From the NCBI GenBank assembly GCA_964019335.1, contig OZ025652.1:124001-188000 (forward strand): DNA of 64,000 nt, read 5' to 3'. Source of the stretch: Diplonema japonicum (taxonomy: Eukaryota; Euglenozoa; Diplonemea; Diplonemida; Diplonemidae). The notes under the pieces were generated by a model that saw only the letters and a program-made list of their open reading frames with translations, was not told where the DNA came from and did not search any database. Below are positions 29,802-39,024 of the stretch, in pieces; position 1 is the first letter of the stretch; every line of letters begins with the position of its first letter. The position numbers were made by a program, and so were the translations under genes.

Positions 29802-31286
29802 TTAGCTTTCGCCTGAAATTTCCCACTCGCCGCTGGATGGTGCAACTTCGTGGGCGTCAATAAAGTCGCGCAAAGGGATGCACTGCTTGAGGTCTTCCTT
29901 TCGCTGCTCTCGCATCTCCTTCTTGTGATGCGCGAGTATCTGGGCGCTGCAATGCTGCACACTGACTGGCTGGGGCTCTTTCACTTCCTGGCTGAGTGTG
30001 TCAAGACCCTTCTTGTCCAGGGTATTCATATGCCGCGTCAGGAGGTTCGCACCGTGTAGGGCTGTGTAAACCACCCCGCCTGCAACGGTTGCGGCATTCT
30101 TCTCGCGTTCTGAAAGGCCGACGTTCTTGAGGATCGTCATTTTCTCCCTCGCCAGGTGCTCGACAGCGTTGCAGAGCACATCGAAGAACAAGTCGCATCG
30201 CTCGCTGTTCTGCGAGGTGACGAAGCAAAGGATGCGCATTGTTGGTCGCAGCACTTCCCAGAACAGATGGTCTGGTTTCAGATCTTCGAGAAAGTCGCCC
30301 GACCTGCCAAGTAAGGAGTTCAGATTATCGCGGATCTTAATAGCCTTTCCTTTGTTCGCAGCGACATCCTCGTCCTTCTTGAAGCCCACACCATCGAAGA
30401 TTGTGTTGTTCTCGTCGATCTCAAGCATGAAAAAAGTGAGGTGCTCGCCAACAGTGAATTTCTCAGTGTTGAGGATCTCTTGAAGGTCAACTGCGTCGAT
30501 GGTGTACTGCCTGCCCTCGTCGGTGAGGATCAAGGTGTCTCTGAGGGACGATTCAAGGGTAAGATGCTTGTTGAACTCCAGTTTGCAAAGTGCCGTGGGG
30601 CACGATTGGATAACGGAGCGATTCTGCACCACTCTGACGTTCCCCAGGCGGGGAAGGAATTCTTCGGCAACGCACAGTGTGCTGAAGTGGATTTCCTCCC
30701 CAATATCGAAGTGCCTGACACCAAGCAACTCAAGAGGATTGAAGTAGCAGCATCTTCGGCTGTTCGAGGTGCATTCCAAACGTAGATACCCTCCCGGCTC
30801 GGAGTGAGTTGCCTTCATGTGGATGTTTTCCCTCTCCAAGCAGCGCGAATTGGGTGCACACGCAGGATCGATACGTGTAACAAGCAGCCAACCAGACTCG
30901 CTGCTGAGCTTGACTCTGTTCATGCACATCCTGTCATATTCCATGATTTCCTTACCCTTCGAAAGCTCGGCGTAGATGGTGCCGGAGCTCATCAACCTGC
31001 ACTCCAACGTCGATCCTTCTATTTCAAAGCCATACCATCCATCTGAGCATTTGACCCTGGCAACCAGGATCACGTTGTACAACACATATTCGCTTGGGAC
31101 CAACCTTGTGAACAACCACCTTCCATTGTTGGGGTCTTTTTCTATGTTGTAGTCACCTTCGGCTACACACAGTTCATCCCCTACACACAACCCACTCAAC
31201 TGTCTCTTTTGGCACCATGCACTGTTCTCGCTCTCACCAGTCATCCTGTAATACGCATCAGTGGTGTACCCGACCTTGAACCGCAT
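29802..31286 (-). CDS. hypothetical protein, 494 residues, Cys-containing beta-rich
   Basis: Start at 31286 (MRFKVGYTT) is chosen because AAAG immediately precedes it and the upstream in-frame codons are A/T-rich spacer. The N-terminal ~330 residues look beta-rich, with two or three similar ~100-residue units each containing 'SGWLLVTRI'/'NGRWLFTRLV'-type strands; this suggests an internal repeat. The C-terminal ~160 residues are helical ('LFFDVLCNAVEHLAREKM') and end with charged sequence. No signal peptide or membrane segment. Not recognised. Confidence 0.65.
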   Translation of the reverse strand: MRFKVGYTTDAYYRMTGESENSAWCQKRQLSGLCVGDELCVAEGDYNIEKDPNNGRWLFTRLVPSEYVLYNVILVARVKCSDGWYGFEIEGSTLECRLMSSGTIYAELSKGKEIMEYDRMCMNRVKLSSESGWLLVTRIDPACAPNSRCLERENIHMKATHSEPGGYLRLECTSNSRRCCYFNPLELLGVRHFDIGEEIHFSTLCVAEEFLPRLGNVRVVQNRSVIQSCPTALCKLEFNKHLTLESSLRDTLILTDEGRQYTIDAVDLQEILNTEKFTVGEHLTFFMLEIDENNTIFDGVGFKKDEDVAANKGKAIKIRDNLNSLLGRSGDFLEDLKPDHLFWEVLRPTMRILCFVTSQNSERCDLFFDVLCNAVEHLAREKMTILKNVGLSEREKNAATVAGGVVYTALHGANLLTRHMNTLDKKGLDTLSQEVKEPQPVSVQHCSAQILAHHKKEMREQRKEDLKQCIPLRDFIDAHEVAPSSGEWEISGES

Positions 31287-31696
31287 CTTTAATGCTGAGT
31301 GGAGTGAGCGGTTCCTGTTATGGGTCTTCCAGGACAACAATCTTTTGTGTGCAATGAAAACAGTCAGGAGTATATAAAAAAAAGATATGAAGCAGATAAA
31401 AATAAGAGGGAAAAGAAGAAAAAACACAATTAATACGCCACGTTTTTGGGTTTTTCTTTTTTTCTCCCGTCTTTCTTTTGAACAATGCCCGTTGTTATCA
31501 CACGCCCACACCACTGTGGGGAAGATTGCACACAAGTTATCCGTGAGGATGGTTGTTTCCCCTTTTTCACTCTTTCGCGGGGATGAAACATAAAGAGGGG
31601 GAGGGGAGGGGAGGGGAGGGGACACACGCGAGAGATACGGTCCAGCCCTTTTTCTCACGCGAAAAAAAAAAGGGGAAAAAGACGAAGAATAATCGC

Positions 31697-33124
31697 TCAC
31701 TGATGTATCGACGCAAGGGTGATAATAGAGGCTGTTACGGAGCACAGAATGGCAGCTAAGAGGAACTTAACCGAGCTGGGTTTCGAGAGACGGTAAATTG
31801 TAGCTTGCCAGAGGGAGGCGACGGCAGGAGTGAGGGCGATAATAGTGGGATGGACTGCTGCGAGGCTGATCGACGTTGCTGAGAAGAGAACAAGAGCGTG
31901 TCCGAGGCCCCAGATGGAGCCGGAGAAGAGAGACGGGAAAAGCGCGTCAGCTGGGATACCGCCCCTTGGCGATATGTTCCACCCGCCCATAACCGCGATG
32001 AAGACGTGGACGGAAGATCCAAGGAGAATACCGCTAGTCATCGAGAAGACGTAGTCCAACCCATGTGGGCTATATGAAACCACGCTCCCTTTAGACAGGG
32101 AGTCCCAGTTCTCCGCCATGTACAAGACTGGCACGGTGTGCGTTCCATACGCAATTCCCGCCAGCGCCGCCAAAAACCACCCGCAAAAGTACCTCTCACA
32201 CGGCCCCATTCTGTCCACCCACTCCGCTTCATAAGGAGGCGGTACTGCGTTTTGCTGCTGCGGTGCGACACGAAGGCTTTCCTCTTCTTCGTCTTCTTCT
32301 TCCTCTTCCTCCTCTTCTTGATGACAGCTCGGCACCAATTCCCTTGGCTCCGTAGGGTACGGATCTTTCGCAGAGTCGTGTTCAAGCTGCTGCTGCACCA
32401 ACTTCGGATCCACAACCACTACCCTGTAGTAGAAAAAAACGCTCAGCAAGCATAGCGCAAGACCCGCGCCGGTAGGCACCTTCTCAAGCATGTCACCAGC
32501 TTCTTTTAAACCAAAGAGGCCGAAATAACTGACAGTCCATCCGCTCAGAAGTGATGCCGACGACCACACAGCCATGCCTGCCCCGGGGCCAATGAGCTTG
32601 ATGATCAATGGCGACAGGATGTTTGCAAATGAGAAAAGCCCGCCACCTAACACTGCTAAGGGGTGGATGGTGGTACCGGGTCTAGCCAAAGCGAAGGCGA
32701 TGCCTGTCAGCCATGCCCCCGCACACAGCAGGAACTGCGTAGCGACATCTACACTAGCAGGATCCACCCGTCTGTGGAGTGGGACAAACATACACCCGAA
32801 TGTGAGCGCCGCCCCAAGAGCAGCCAAAGTGCCCGATTTCTTGTCTTTGTAATCTGTAGCAGGCAAGCTGCACACACAGTCCGTCGTGCCCTTGCAAGGT
32901 GTGCTTTGTTTGTTCCGGCACGAGAATTGGTGGCAGTCGCTGTTTTCGCTGCATGCAACATCCAAAGGAAGGCCCCTAACACAGTACCCTATACCCTGCT
33001 CAGAAGTAACCATTCTCGAGCAATGGATTGACTTACACGCCTTCTGGGTGGATGTCGGCTCCCCGCAGCCCACGTCGCCTAACGCAGCACCTATCATCAC
33101 CGCAAGCAGCGCCCATCGAACCAT
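31697..33124 (-). CDS. TMEM144: TMEM144-like multispan membrane protein (sugar-transporter superfamily)
   Basis: 475 residues from ATG at 33124. A signal peptide ('WALLAVMIGAALGDVG') is followed by a ~95-residue Cys-rich extracellular/lumenal segment with about twelve cysteines. Then come ten hydrophobic helices matching the TMEM144 family of drug/metabolite-transporter fold: 'GAALTFGCMFVPLHRR', 'PLAVLGGGLFSFANILSPLIIKLIG' and 'GWTVSYFGLFGL'. A cytosolic loop with a Glu/Asp run (EEEEEEEEDEEEE) lies between helices 5 and 6. The substrate is unknown for the family; carbohydrate is suggested by Pfam classification. The Cys-rich N-terminal domain is an unusual addition. Confidence 0.8.
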   Translation of the reverse strand: MVRWALLAVMIGAALGDVGCGEPTSTQKACKSIHCSRMVTSEQGIGYCVRGLPLDVACSENSDCHQFSCRNKQSTPCKGTTDCVCSLPATDYKDKKSGTLAALGAALTFGCMFVPLHRRVDPASVDVATQFLLCAGAWLTGIAFALARPGTTIHPLAVLGGGLFSFANILSPLIIKLIGPGAGMAVWSSASLLSGWTVSYFGLFGLKEAGDMLEKVPTGAGLALCLLSVFFYYRVVVVDPKLVQQQLEHDSAKDPYPTEPRELVPSCHQEEEEEEEEDEEEESLRVAPQQQNAVPPPYEAEWVDRMGPCERYFCGWFLAALAGIAYGTHTVPVLYMAENWDSLSKGSVVSYSPHGLDYVFSMTSGILLGSSVHVFIAVMGGWNISPRGGIPADALFPSLFSGSIWGLGHALVLFSATSISLAAVHPTIIALTPAVASLWQATIYRLSKPSSVKFLLAAILCSVTASIITLASIHQ

Positions 33125-33239
33125 GATGCCCTGCTTCCTGTGGTTTAAGTGGTCCAAGAGGTATGTCAACAAATACTGCTCGAAGGGAAGAAGGGAAGGA
33201 GAGCAAATTTGTTCGAAACAAGAACAAATGAATTGAGAT

Positions 33240-34217
33240 CTAAGCTGAGCAGACCAAAGCACCTCCATCAACCTTTTCTGGGATGATACCCTTCAGGGAG
33301 ATCGAAGGTCCCTGCACGCCTGTCACGACGTCCCACGTGATAACAACGTTGTGCGGCGTGGGTGCCTCTAAGTTCTCGACGTTCTTGAAGGCGAAAGCTG
33401 TGTTCCCGCAAATGGTGGGCGGGAGAGACCAACTGTACATCCAATTGCTGACTATCTTCCGCAGCGGAGTAGCTGTTTTCGTAGAGTTGTTCAATGTGAA
33501 CTCGTAGAACACCCTCTGCATCATGGTGGAGGGGTCCATCATGACTCCCGTGAAGCTCCCCTTTGCTGCTGTGCTGGGGAACATCTCGTAAGGCTGGAAC
33601 CCTGACACACCGTACTCGTAATGAGCTACCTGGCTTCCTGTGGCGAGGTCCAGCATCAAGAGGTACCCGCCTTTCTTGTCGCTCGTCGGGAAGGAGCCCC
33701 ACAGTGTGTTGCTCTTGAAGTCAAATTGGAAGTTATTCGGAAAGCCCGCCCAGTTGAGGTTCCCATTGCCAGTGAAATTGCCAATCGACTTCCCCACACC
33801 CGTGCTGATATCGACCACAGACAGGCCGTACACGTCGCCAGATGGTGTTTGCCATGAAGTGCTTGCATACACAAACCCGGGAGTGGGGTGGCAGGCGTAC
33901 GTGTAGTAGTGAGGCGATGTAGGGAAGCTTTTTGTCTCGCTTGTCTCCGTGTTGACGTAGAAGAAGCCCACGTCAGCGATCGTGATGTAGGTACTCACAT
34001 AGACACCGTTGCACAGCGCAGCTCCCTCCCACACAGACCACTCGGGGTCATACTGCGTATGAATTGTTCTGCTTTCATTGGTTTCCAGGTCCACTGTTAC
34101 CAAGCTCGGATGGTTCCCCTCTGTCGTGTAGTAGGTGTTGTTCCAGAACGTCAGTGACAGCCCTTCTGCATACGCTGCCAGCATCACAACCACCATGCTC
34201 CTCATCACGTCTGCCAT
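33240..34217 (-). CDS. secreted beta-propeller-like protein
   Basis: 325 residues from ATG at 34217. The N-terminus is a probable signal peptide ('RSMVVVMLAAYAEGLS'). The mature part has repeating aromatic strands and Asn-X-Ser/Thr glycosylation sites (NNT, NES, NFT, NNST). Repeats of the type 'LVTVDLETNES', 'FFYVNTETSE', 'LSVVDISTGVG' and 'LLMLDLATGSQ', spaced about 40-60 residues apart, suggest a five- or six-bladed propeller of YncE/PQQ-like style. Only two cysteine-rich spots and no catalytic motif. Its stop lies 115 nt before the TMEM144-like start. Confidence 0.65.
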   Translation of the reverse strand: MADVMRSMVVVMLAAYAEGLSLTFWNNTYYTTEGNHPSLVTVDLETNESRTIHTQYDPEWSVWEGAALCNGVYVSTYITIADVGFFYVNTETSETKSFPTSPHYYTYACHPTPGFVYASTSWQTPSGDVYGLSVVDISTGVGKSIGNFTGNGNLNWAGFPNNFQFDFKSNTLWGSFPTSDKKGGYLLMLDLATGSQVAHYEYGVSGFQPYEMFPSTAAKGSFTGVMMDPSTMMQRVFYEFTLNNSTKTATPLRKIVSNWMYSWSLPPTICGNTAFAFKNVENLEAPTPHNVVITWDVVTGVQGPSISLKGIIPEKVDGGALVCSA

Positions 34218-34672
34218 ATTTTAAATCACCCCTCCTATCTATGTCTAAGAATGTCTTAAACGTTGCTCTGTTTGTCAACACTGGTCAGTACCTAGATCCG
34301 AAGGCATCAGGGTCTTATGCGAGCTTCAACAATACTTTACGCATGACGAAGTGGTGCCCAACCTGCATTGTTTGCACCAGGTTCGGTTTTCGAGTTTCGA
34401 CGAAAAATTTAACTTTCCGAAGTATCCTCTACCAAAGGAGGCTCTGAAGCAGGTGGCTAAAGTGGTGGAGAGAGAGGTGATTCATTACAGATGTCCCTTT
34501 AACAGTCTGAAACTGCAGTAAGTGTTCCGAAGTATCAGTGGAGAAGTGCTCTCTACTTGTTCGAAGATTTCACATATCATTGCATTTCGTGTAATTTTCA
34601 GCGTTTGTTTGTTCCTTAATATCTTTGAAAGCGGCAGATACAAAAGTTCGAAAAACTGAATAGAATGAAAAA
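34218..34672. other. spacer with a plus-strand open fragment
   Basis: No minus-strand gene. A plus-strand frame without a start codon is described separately. Confidence 0.5.
34249..34521 (+). pseudogene. plus-strand open fragment of 90 codons, unknown origin
   Basis: Between a TAA at 34246 and a TAA at 34519 one plus-strand frame is open for 90 codons with protein-like composition: a 'RCSVCQHW' pair of cysteines, 'FNFPKYPLPKEALKQVAK' and 'HYRCPFNSLKL'. There is no ATG. The end lies next to a GTAAGT that could be a splice donor, and a TTTTCAG lies downstream. It could be a relic exon or mobile-element remnant lying opposite to the gene direction, or chance. Confidence 0.25.
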
Positions 34673-36505
34673 TCAACCTGTCGTCGCGTGCTTTCCAATG
34701 TGCTTGTTGTAAAACGTTGACCTTTGGAACAGCACGAGGTCGTGGGACCGTGCCTCGTGCTGCTGCATCTCGCGCATCGGGAGGATGTCGCTCTGTTTCT
34801 CTTCTTTGTAGGAGCCCCTCTTCTTCGGGGATGTTACCTTAGGCTGCTTCTTTTGGCGTGTTTCAACCGTCTTGGGATTCCTGCCGAAGGTCACTGCTGC
34901 CCTCCAAGGCTTAACCTCCTTCTCATCAACACCGTGGTACCGGCTCCAGTGATCGCAGTGGGCGCACACAGCTACGTCGTGCTTCCTAGAAATCTCATTA
35001 TCCACAACCTTGAACATTTTACACCTGCAACCCTTGAACGTGCATTCTCCAATGTAAAAAGCGATCTGCTGCTGCGATGGTTTCTCTTCTTCAAGATCTT
35101 CTATCCATCGTTTCCGCTCTTTCGAAGCCGCCTTTGGGGCTCCCAACACAGCTAGCTCCCCCCACATGTTTGTTGCAGGTGCACATGTCAAACCTTCCAT
35201 CTTCTTCGCTTTATCTCTTGCAGCAATGGAGCCATGCGCTAACGTGTTCAACTGGAACTCAGACTTGATAAGCTTGTCAGAAGCTTGCTGGAAAGCGATG
35301 TCCTCCGCCTGTTGCAGAGGAGACCCTAGGAGAATCGCTCGCTTGGTTGCTTGATCGAAAGACTTCCGCAGGACATCGGTCCTCCTCTTTCGCTTCTTGA
35401 CAGACACGTCGCCGATCTCACGTTGCCCGGCGAGCATGTGGTGGTTAAACTTCAGAGAGCATACATAAGCTACAGACTTGTTCCCTGCCTTCAAGAGCTC
35501 TGCTAAGATGCAAGGACGCTGCAGTGTGCCGCGTTCGAATCTGTCGGGAATCCTTGCATGAGGGAGGGACACGCCTGTTGAAGCTAGCCTGGCGATGCTG
35601 TTCTCTCTATCTTTTTGGCAGGCAAGCAACATGAAGTCGTCAATAGATTTCTCCGTAAGAACTTCCTCCATCCAGAAGAAAGCCGGCGGGGGCGGCAACG
35701 TGTTTTCGTTGGAGTTATTTGGCACGTGAGGCGGTAGCCCGCAAAGGAACCTCACAGAGTTTTCAACCTGCACCATCTTTTTAGTGATCGCATACTGTTT
35801 CTTCATCCCAACCCTCAGCTCGTGTGTGTCCTCTTTCCAGCTCTGGTATGCCTTTTTCCACTTACGCCTTGCTACCGTATACAAGTCTTGTACTACAGCT
35901 GCCTTTAAGTCTTTCGGTACCCATGACCCAAAGTAGTCAACAGTGACCTCGGTCAGCGGTTGAACCTTTCCGAACCTCCTGCTTGCCTTCTGGGACTGTT
36001 CTTGAGCCTCTTGTGCACACCACACATTTATAAGGTAATATTGTTTTTGCCTTTTTATGAGAAGCCATCTGCGTATGGCTCTCTGACACTTTTTGAGAAC
36101 AGTGAAGAGGCGGCGAAGCCGAATCATAAACCATGCGGAGGAGTGCAGGACCTGTTCCAGGATGTACAGCATGCCGTCTGTGACGGCGTTGATGTGTCGA
36201 GTGTCCATGAGGGAGATAGAGTTGTACAGTTCCTGGCAGGTGCGACGTGGATGGTCGCCGCAGAACGACACGGTTTGCATGTTCTGCTTGATGGCAACCA
36301 GTATCTTGCCAAGGTTTGCCGCGCAGTACTTCCGCTCAACTTCCTTCACTTTGTCGCGCATTTCAGTAACCGTGTCTCTCATGATCTTGAAGTCATCCGG
36401 CAAGTCAGTGACACCTATCACATTCTCTATATTGGACTCTTTTCTCTTCTTCCGTGGTTTTTTCTTCGTCTTAGTGAGTCCATACCACGAGAAGCTTTCG
36501 CTCAT
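34673..36505 (-). CDS. hypothetical basic coiled-coil protein, 610 residues
   Basis: ATG at 36505 (MSESFSWYGL) follows CACAGACAAAAC. The protein is strongly basic and mostly helical. A central 'RLRRLFTVLKKCQRAIRRW' segment resembles an IQ/calmodulin-binding motif. Near the C-terminus a Cys/His cluster (CTFKGCRC...VCAHCDHW, ~40 residues) looks like a small zinc-binding unit of CxxxCxC and CxxC type. The tail is lysine-rich. No family recognised; a cytoskeletal, flagellar or nuclear role is possible. Confidence 0.65.
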   Translation of the reverse strand: MSESFSWYGLTKTKKKPRKKRKESNIENVIGVTDLPDDFKIMRDTVTEMRDKVKEVERKYCAANLGKILVAIKQNMQTVSFCGDHPRRTCQELYNSISLMDTRHINAVTDGMLYILEQVLHSSAWFMIRLRRLFTVLKKCQRAIRRWLLIKRQKQYYLINVWCAQEAQEQSQKASRRFGKVQPLTEVTVDYFGSWVPKDLKAAVVQDLYTVARRKWKKAYQSWKEDTHELRVGMKKQYAITKKMVQVENSVRFLCGLPPHVPNNSNENTLPPPPAFFWMEEVLTEKSIDDFMLLACQKDRENSIARLASTGVSLPHARIPDRFERGTLQRPCILAELLKAGNKSVAYVCSLKFNHHMLAGQREIGDVSVKKRKRRTDVLRKSFDQATKRAILLGSPLQQAEDIAFQQASDKLIKSEFQLNTLAHGSIAARDKAKKMEGLTCAPATNMWGELAVLGAPKAASKERKRWIEDLEEEKPSQQQIAFYIGECTFKGCRCKMFKVVDNEISRKHDVAVCAHCDHWSRYHGVDEKEVKPWRAAVTFGRNPKTVETRQKKQPKVTSPKKRGSYKEEKQSDILPMREMQQHEARSHDLVLFQRSTFYNKHIGKHATTG

Positions 36506-36575
36506 GTTTTGTCTGTGATGCAGCTGACCAAGGTAGCATGAGGGGCTAAAGACACTTAAAATGAGAGATGGTCGT

Positions 36576-36869
36576 CTACTGCACTTCACGCAGCATATCG
36601 ATGATGGCCGCAAGCGTCGCCGAATCTTGCGATGCTTCTTCTGCCATAACCTGTAGCGCCTTCTGGTCAACCTCTGTCTGTTTGATCAAAAGTGACAAGG
36701 TGGCGATGAGGCCTCTGGAGGTGTACTGGGGGTCAGCCTCTTGGAGGCTGCACGATAGCTCATGGCTGCGGACATTCTGCAGCGCTGCGTCGAGCATTTT
36801 GTGTATTTGTCGTGTTTGCCTGCCTGGAGGTGACATCGTTGCCACAAGTTGCGGCGGAATAAGATTCAT
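36576..36869 (-). CDS. small helical hypothetical protein, 97 residues
   Basis: Begins with MNLIPPQLVATMSPPGRQTR and continues as two or three amphipathic helices ('KMLDAALQNVRSHEL', 'LIATLSLLIKQTEVDQKALQ'), ending 'IIDMLREVQ'. No domain recognised. The start codon lies only 3 nt past the stop of the NTPCR-like gene (36873). Its only nearby acceptor AG, at 36878-36879, is inside the last codons of that upstream gene. Confidence 0.6.
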   Translation of the reverse strand: MNLIPPQLVATMSPPGRQTRQIHKMLDAALQNVRSHELSCSLQEADPQYTSRGLIATLSLLIKQTEVDQKALQVMAEEASQDSATLAAIIDMLREVQ

Positions 36870-36872
36870 TGT

Positions 36873-37433
36873 TCAAACTGCTGCTTCCATCAGCGCCGGC
36901 ATTATCTTCATATTGAAAATCTGGTCGCGATTAGCGTGTGTCACCTCGACTAGATTTACATTAGGCAACTGCTTTGCTTCCTCGACAAGTCCCGACCCTC
37001 TCAGCGCGATGGTGCTGATAAGAAAAACGTTCGGAGGCGGTTCAGAGACCAAGCTTCTCATGACGGCAGTGAATTCCTTTGACAGCAACTCCATCTTCCC
37101 TATTTCGTCTATCATCAGAATTATCGGTTTCCGTTCATCCAAAGCGCTCTTCAGCATCGGCAGGCTTATGGCCTCAAAGTCACTAACGTACACAGACCAC
37201 CGCCCCACCTTAGGGCACCCATCACCTTCGCTTCCAAAATCTGCAAGCTTCGCCGTTTTCCCTTCAGGTATGCACTTGATGTGGAATGCAATCCTCTTGC
37301 CCTCTCTCCTTTCTTCATCAACGTAGAAACCCCGCACTTCGGAAAGCTCTTTGCGTTGTATGTATTCATGTATCTTCTTGAACAGCGTTGTCTTGCCCAC
37401 CGCAGGCACACCTGTTATCAGCAAAGGGCGCAT
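36873..37433 (-). CDS. NTPCR: NTPCR/THEP1-type nucleoside triphosphatase
   Basis: 186 residues from ATG at 37433, which follows AAAAG directly. Walker A is GVPAVGKTT near the N-terminus, then the family's 'GFYVDEERREGKRIAFH' strand, 'VGRWSVYVSDFEAISLP', and Walker B with the family signature 'LMIDEIGKMELLSKEF' followed by a '...LISTIAL...' sensor strand and a C-terminal 'VTHANRD' motif. Close to human cancer-related NTPase (190 residues). These enzymes hydrolyse NTPs slowly; the biological role is unclear. The next gene starts 3 nt after its stop. Confidence 0.88.
   Translation of the reverse strand: MRPLLITGVPAVGKTTLFKKIHEYIQRKELSEVRGFYVDEERREGKRIAFHIKCIPEGKTAKLADFGSEGDGCPKVGRWSVYVSDFEAISLPMLKSALDERKPIILMIDEIGKMELLSKEFTAVMRSLVSEPPPNVFLISTIALRGSGLVEEAKQLPNVNLVEVTHANRDQIFNMKIMPALMEAAV
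36878..36880 (-). promoter_or_regulatory. presumed trans-splice acceptor (CAG) inside the upstream coding region
   Basis: The minus-strand sequence GCAGCAG ends at 36878, 8 nt before the ATG at 36869 and overlapping the last alanine codons and stop of the NTPCR-like gene. Inference from position only. Confidence 0.4.
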
Positions 37434-37534
37434 CTTTTGTTTCACTGCTGTGGAGAGTAACGTGTTCGGACATATGCGGGTAAAGAAGAGTAATACGCTA
37501 TGGGAACTATATATTAAACCCCAAGGCGTGGGCT

Positions 37535-38911
37535 CTAGTTTTCACACGCATCAGGAACCTCGTGGTCAAACTGGCCGGAGCGCTGTCTTACCGCGAAGCT
37601 TGCCATCTCCTGGTCGGTGGTGTTCAAGGGCTTTGGAGATGAAGGTGAGGGGGCGGCGAGGGAAAACAAAACCATCACTATAGTGACAGCGCAAAACATA
37701 ACGAAGTACATAGGGTACATTGGCGACCTGGTGTATAAAGAAGCACCGAGGAAGGATCCAAGCATGCTTCCAAGGCCTGAAGCGGTAGCCATTCCGCCAA
37801 AGGCTCTGGCTTGTGATGCTCTGACCACAAATAACGAGGCGAACACCTTGATTATAGGTTCGAGGCTTGCCACCGCAGCACAACAGGTTATGGTAGCAAT
37901 GATATGAATAACGATCCCTCCAGACGCAGTCACCAGTGGGGCGTTGAAGGCGATTAGGACAGCAAAGCTGATGACCATCGACAACAAGTTCACGGTGTAC
38001 GAGTGGCCGAAAATTTCATCAAGCCTCGGAGCGTACGAGACCGCGACCATCATCACGATGGAGTTCAAGAACAACACATAGGAGTACTCTGTAGCACCCC
38101 ACCCGTATGTATCGCGAAGGAAGAGCGGCCACAGCATCTCGATAATCACAGCAGAGGCACTTCTCGCCGCCACTGCCACGCTAGCTAGCGCAACACCCAT
38201 TTTATTTGTTTCCTCAGTCGTTGTGTCTTCGTGTTCCACAGTGGTATCTTCCTGCCGCACGATGGCCGCGTCCTTAAGCACTTTTCTCGACGCGATCAGG
38301 AGACCCATCCCCACAAAGCAGAAGACGATACATCCTGACATGTGCACCCTGAACCTATTAAGGTCGTTGTGCATCCCCACGCCATCTCGCAAGGCCCAGT
38401 CGAATATCGGAAAGAGTGACCTTCCAAATATGCGGAAAAACCCTAGCTGTGCCATGAACCCGCTGATGTAGGCATGCCTGCGTGCCTCGGAAGTAACCTT
38501 CACTATGTGCGACATGGTTACCATCTCCATGTTCACACCACCGAAGCCAAGCACCAGCATACCTATCAGCACAAATGTGAGACTAGGAGCATAACCCCTG
38601 ATGAAGCACCCCAAGGCGCAGAAGAATACGGATACTAACATGATAACGTAGCTGCCATTCTTGTCAAGATACCACCCTTGAAAGGGAGCTGTCACCAAAG
38701 CCCCCGCCGCAGCCACGAAGCTGTAAGTGCCGATGTCCAACTCGGTCGCTCCGAGCTCCAGGTAAAAAAATGTGGTCACCGGTGAGTGAAAGGCGCCCCC
38801 AAACGACTGCAGCCACATCATCAAAATAGGACCCCTGAACAAATCATCGCCCAAGAACTCTTGTGCTACCCCCAGCTGCTCCTTTACAGTTTTCCTCCAG
38901 CTGTGCAACAT
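37535..38911 (-). CDS. major facilitator superfamily transporter
   Basis: 458 residues with twelve predicted hydrophobic helices in two halves, separated by a charged cytosolic loop near residues 215-240 ('EDTTVEHEDTTTEE'). The loop after helix 2 ('QGWYLDKNGSYVIML') is the MFS loop-2/3 motif in degenerate form, and the N- and C-termini are hydrophilic. No signature assigns a substrate. The helix-rich layout with 'GSMLGSFLGASLYTRSP' near helix 11 is typical of MFS_1. Likely plasma or organelle membrane. Confidence 0.75.
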   Translation of the reverse strand: MLHSWRKTVKEQLGVAQEFLGDDLFRGPILMMWLQSFGGAFHSPVTTFFYLELGATELDIGTYSFVAAAGALVTAPFQGWYLDKNGSYVIMLVSVFFCALGCFIRGYAPSLTFVLIGMLVLGFGGVNMEMVTMSHIVKVTSEARRHAYISGFMAQLGFFRIFGRSLFPIFDWALRDGVGMHNDLNRFRVHMSGCIVFCFVGMGLLIASRKVLKDAAIVRQEDTTVEHEDTTTEETNKMGVALASVAVAARSASAVIIEMLWPLFLRDTYGWGATEYSYVLFLNSIVMMVAVSYAPRLDEIFGHSYTVNLLSMVISFAVLIAFNAPLVTASGGIVIHIIATITCCAAVASLEPIIKVFASLFVVRASQARAFGGMATASGLGSMLGSFLGASLYTRSPMYPMYFVMFCAVTIVMVLFSLAAPSPSSPKPLNTTDQEMASFAVRQRSGQFDHEVPDACEN

Positions 38912-39024
38912 ATCATCTTCAATGCCGTCGTTACTCTTGTCCTTCAGAATGTATTAAAGAGTTACAAAGGAAAGAATAAAAAAAGGGGGGGAGAAACATC
39001 TTAACAGCCACAGAAGTGAGCTTT

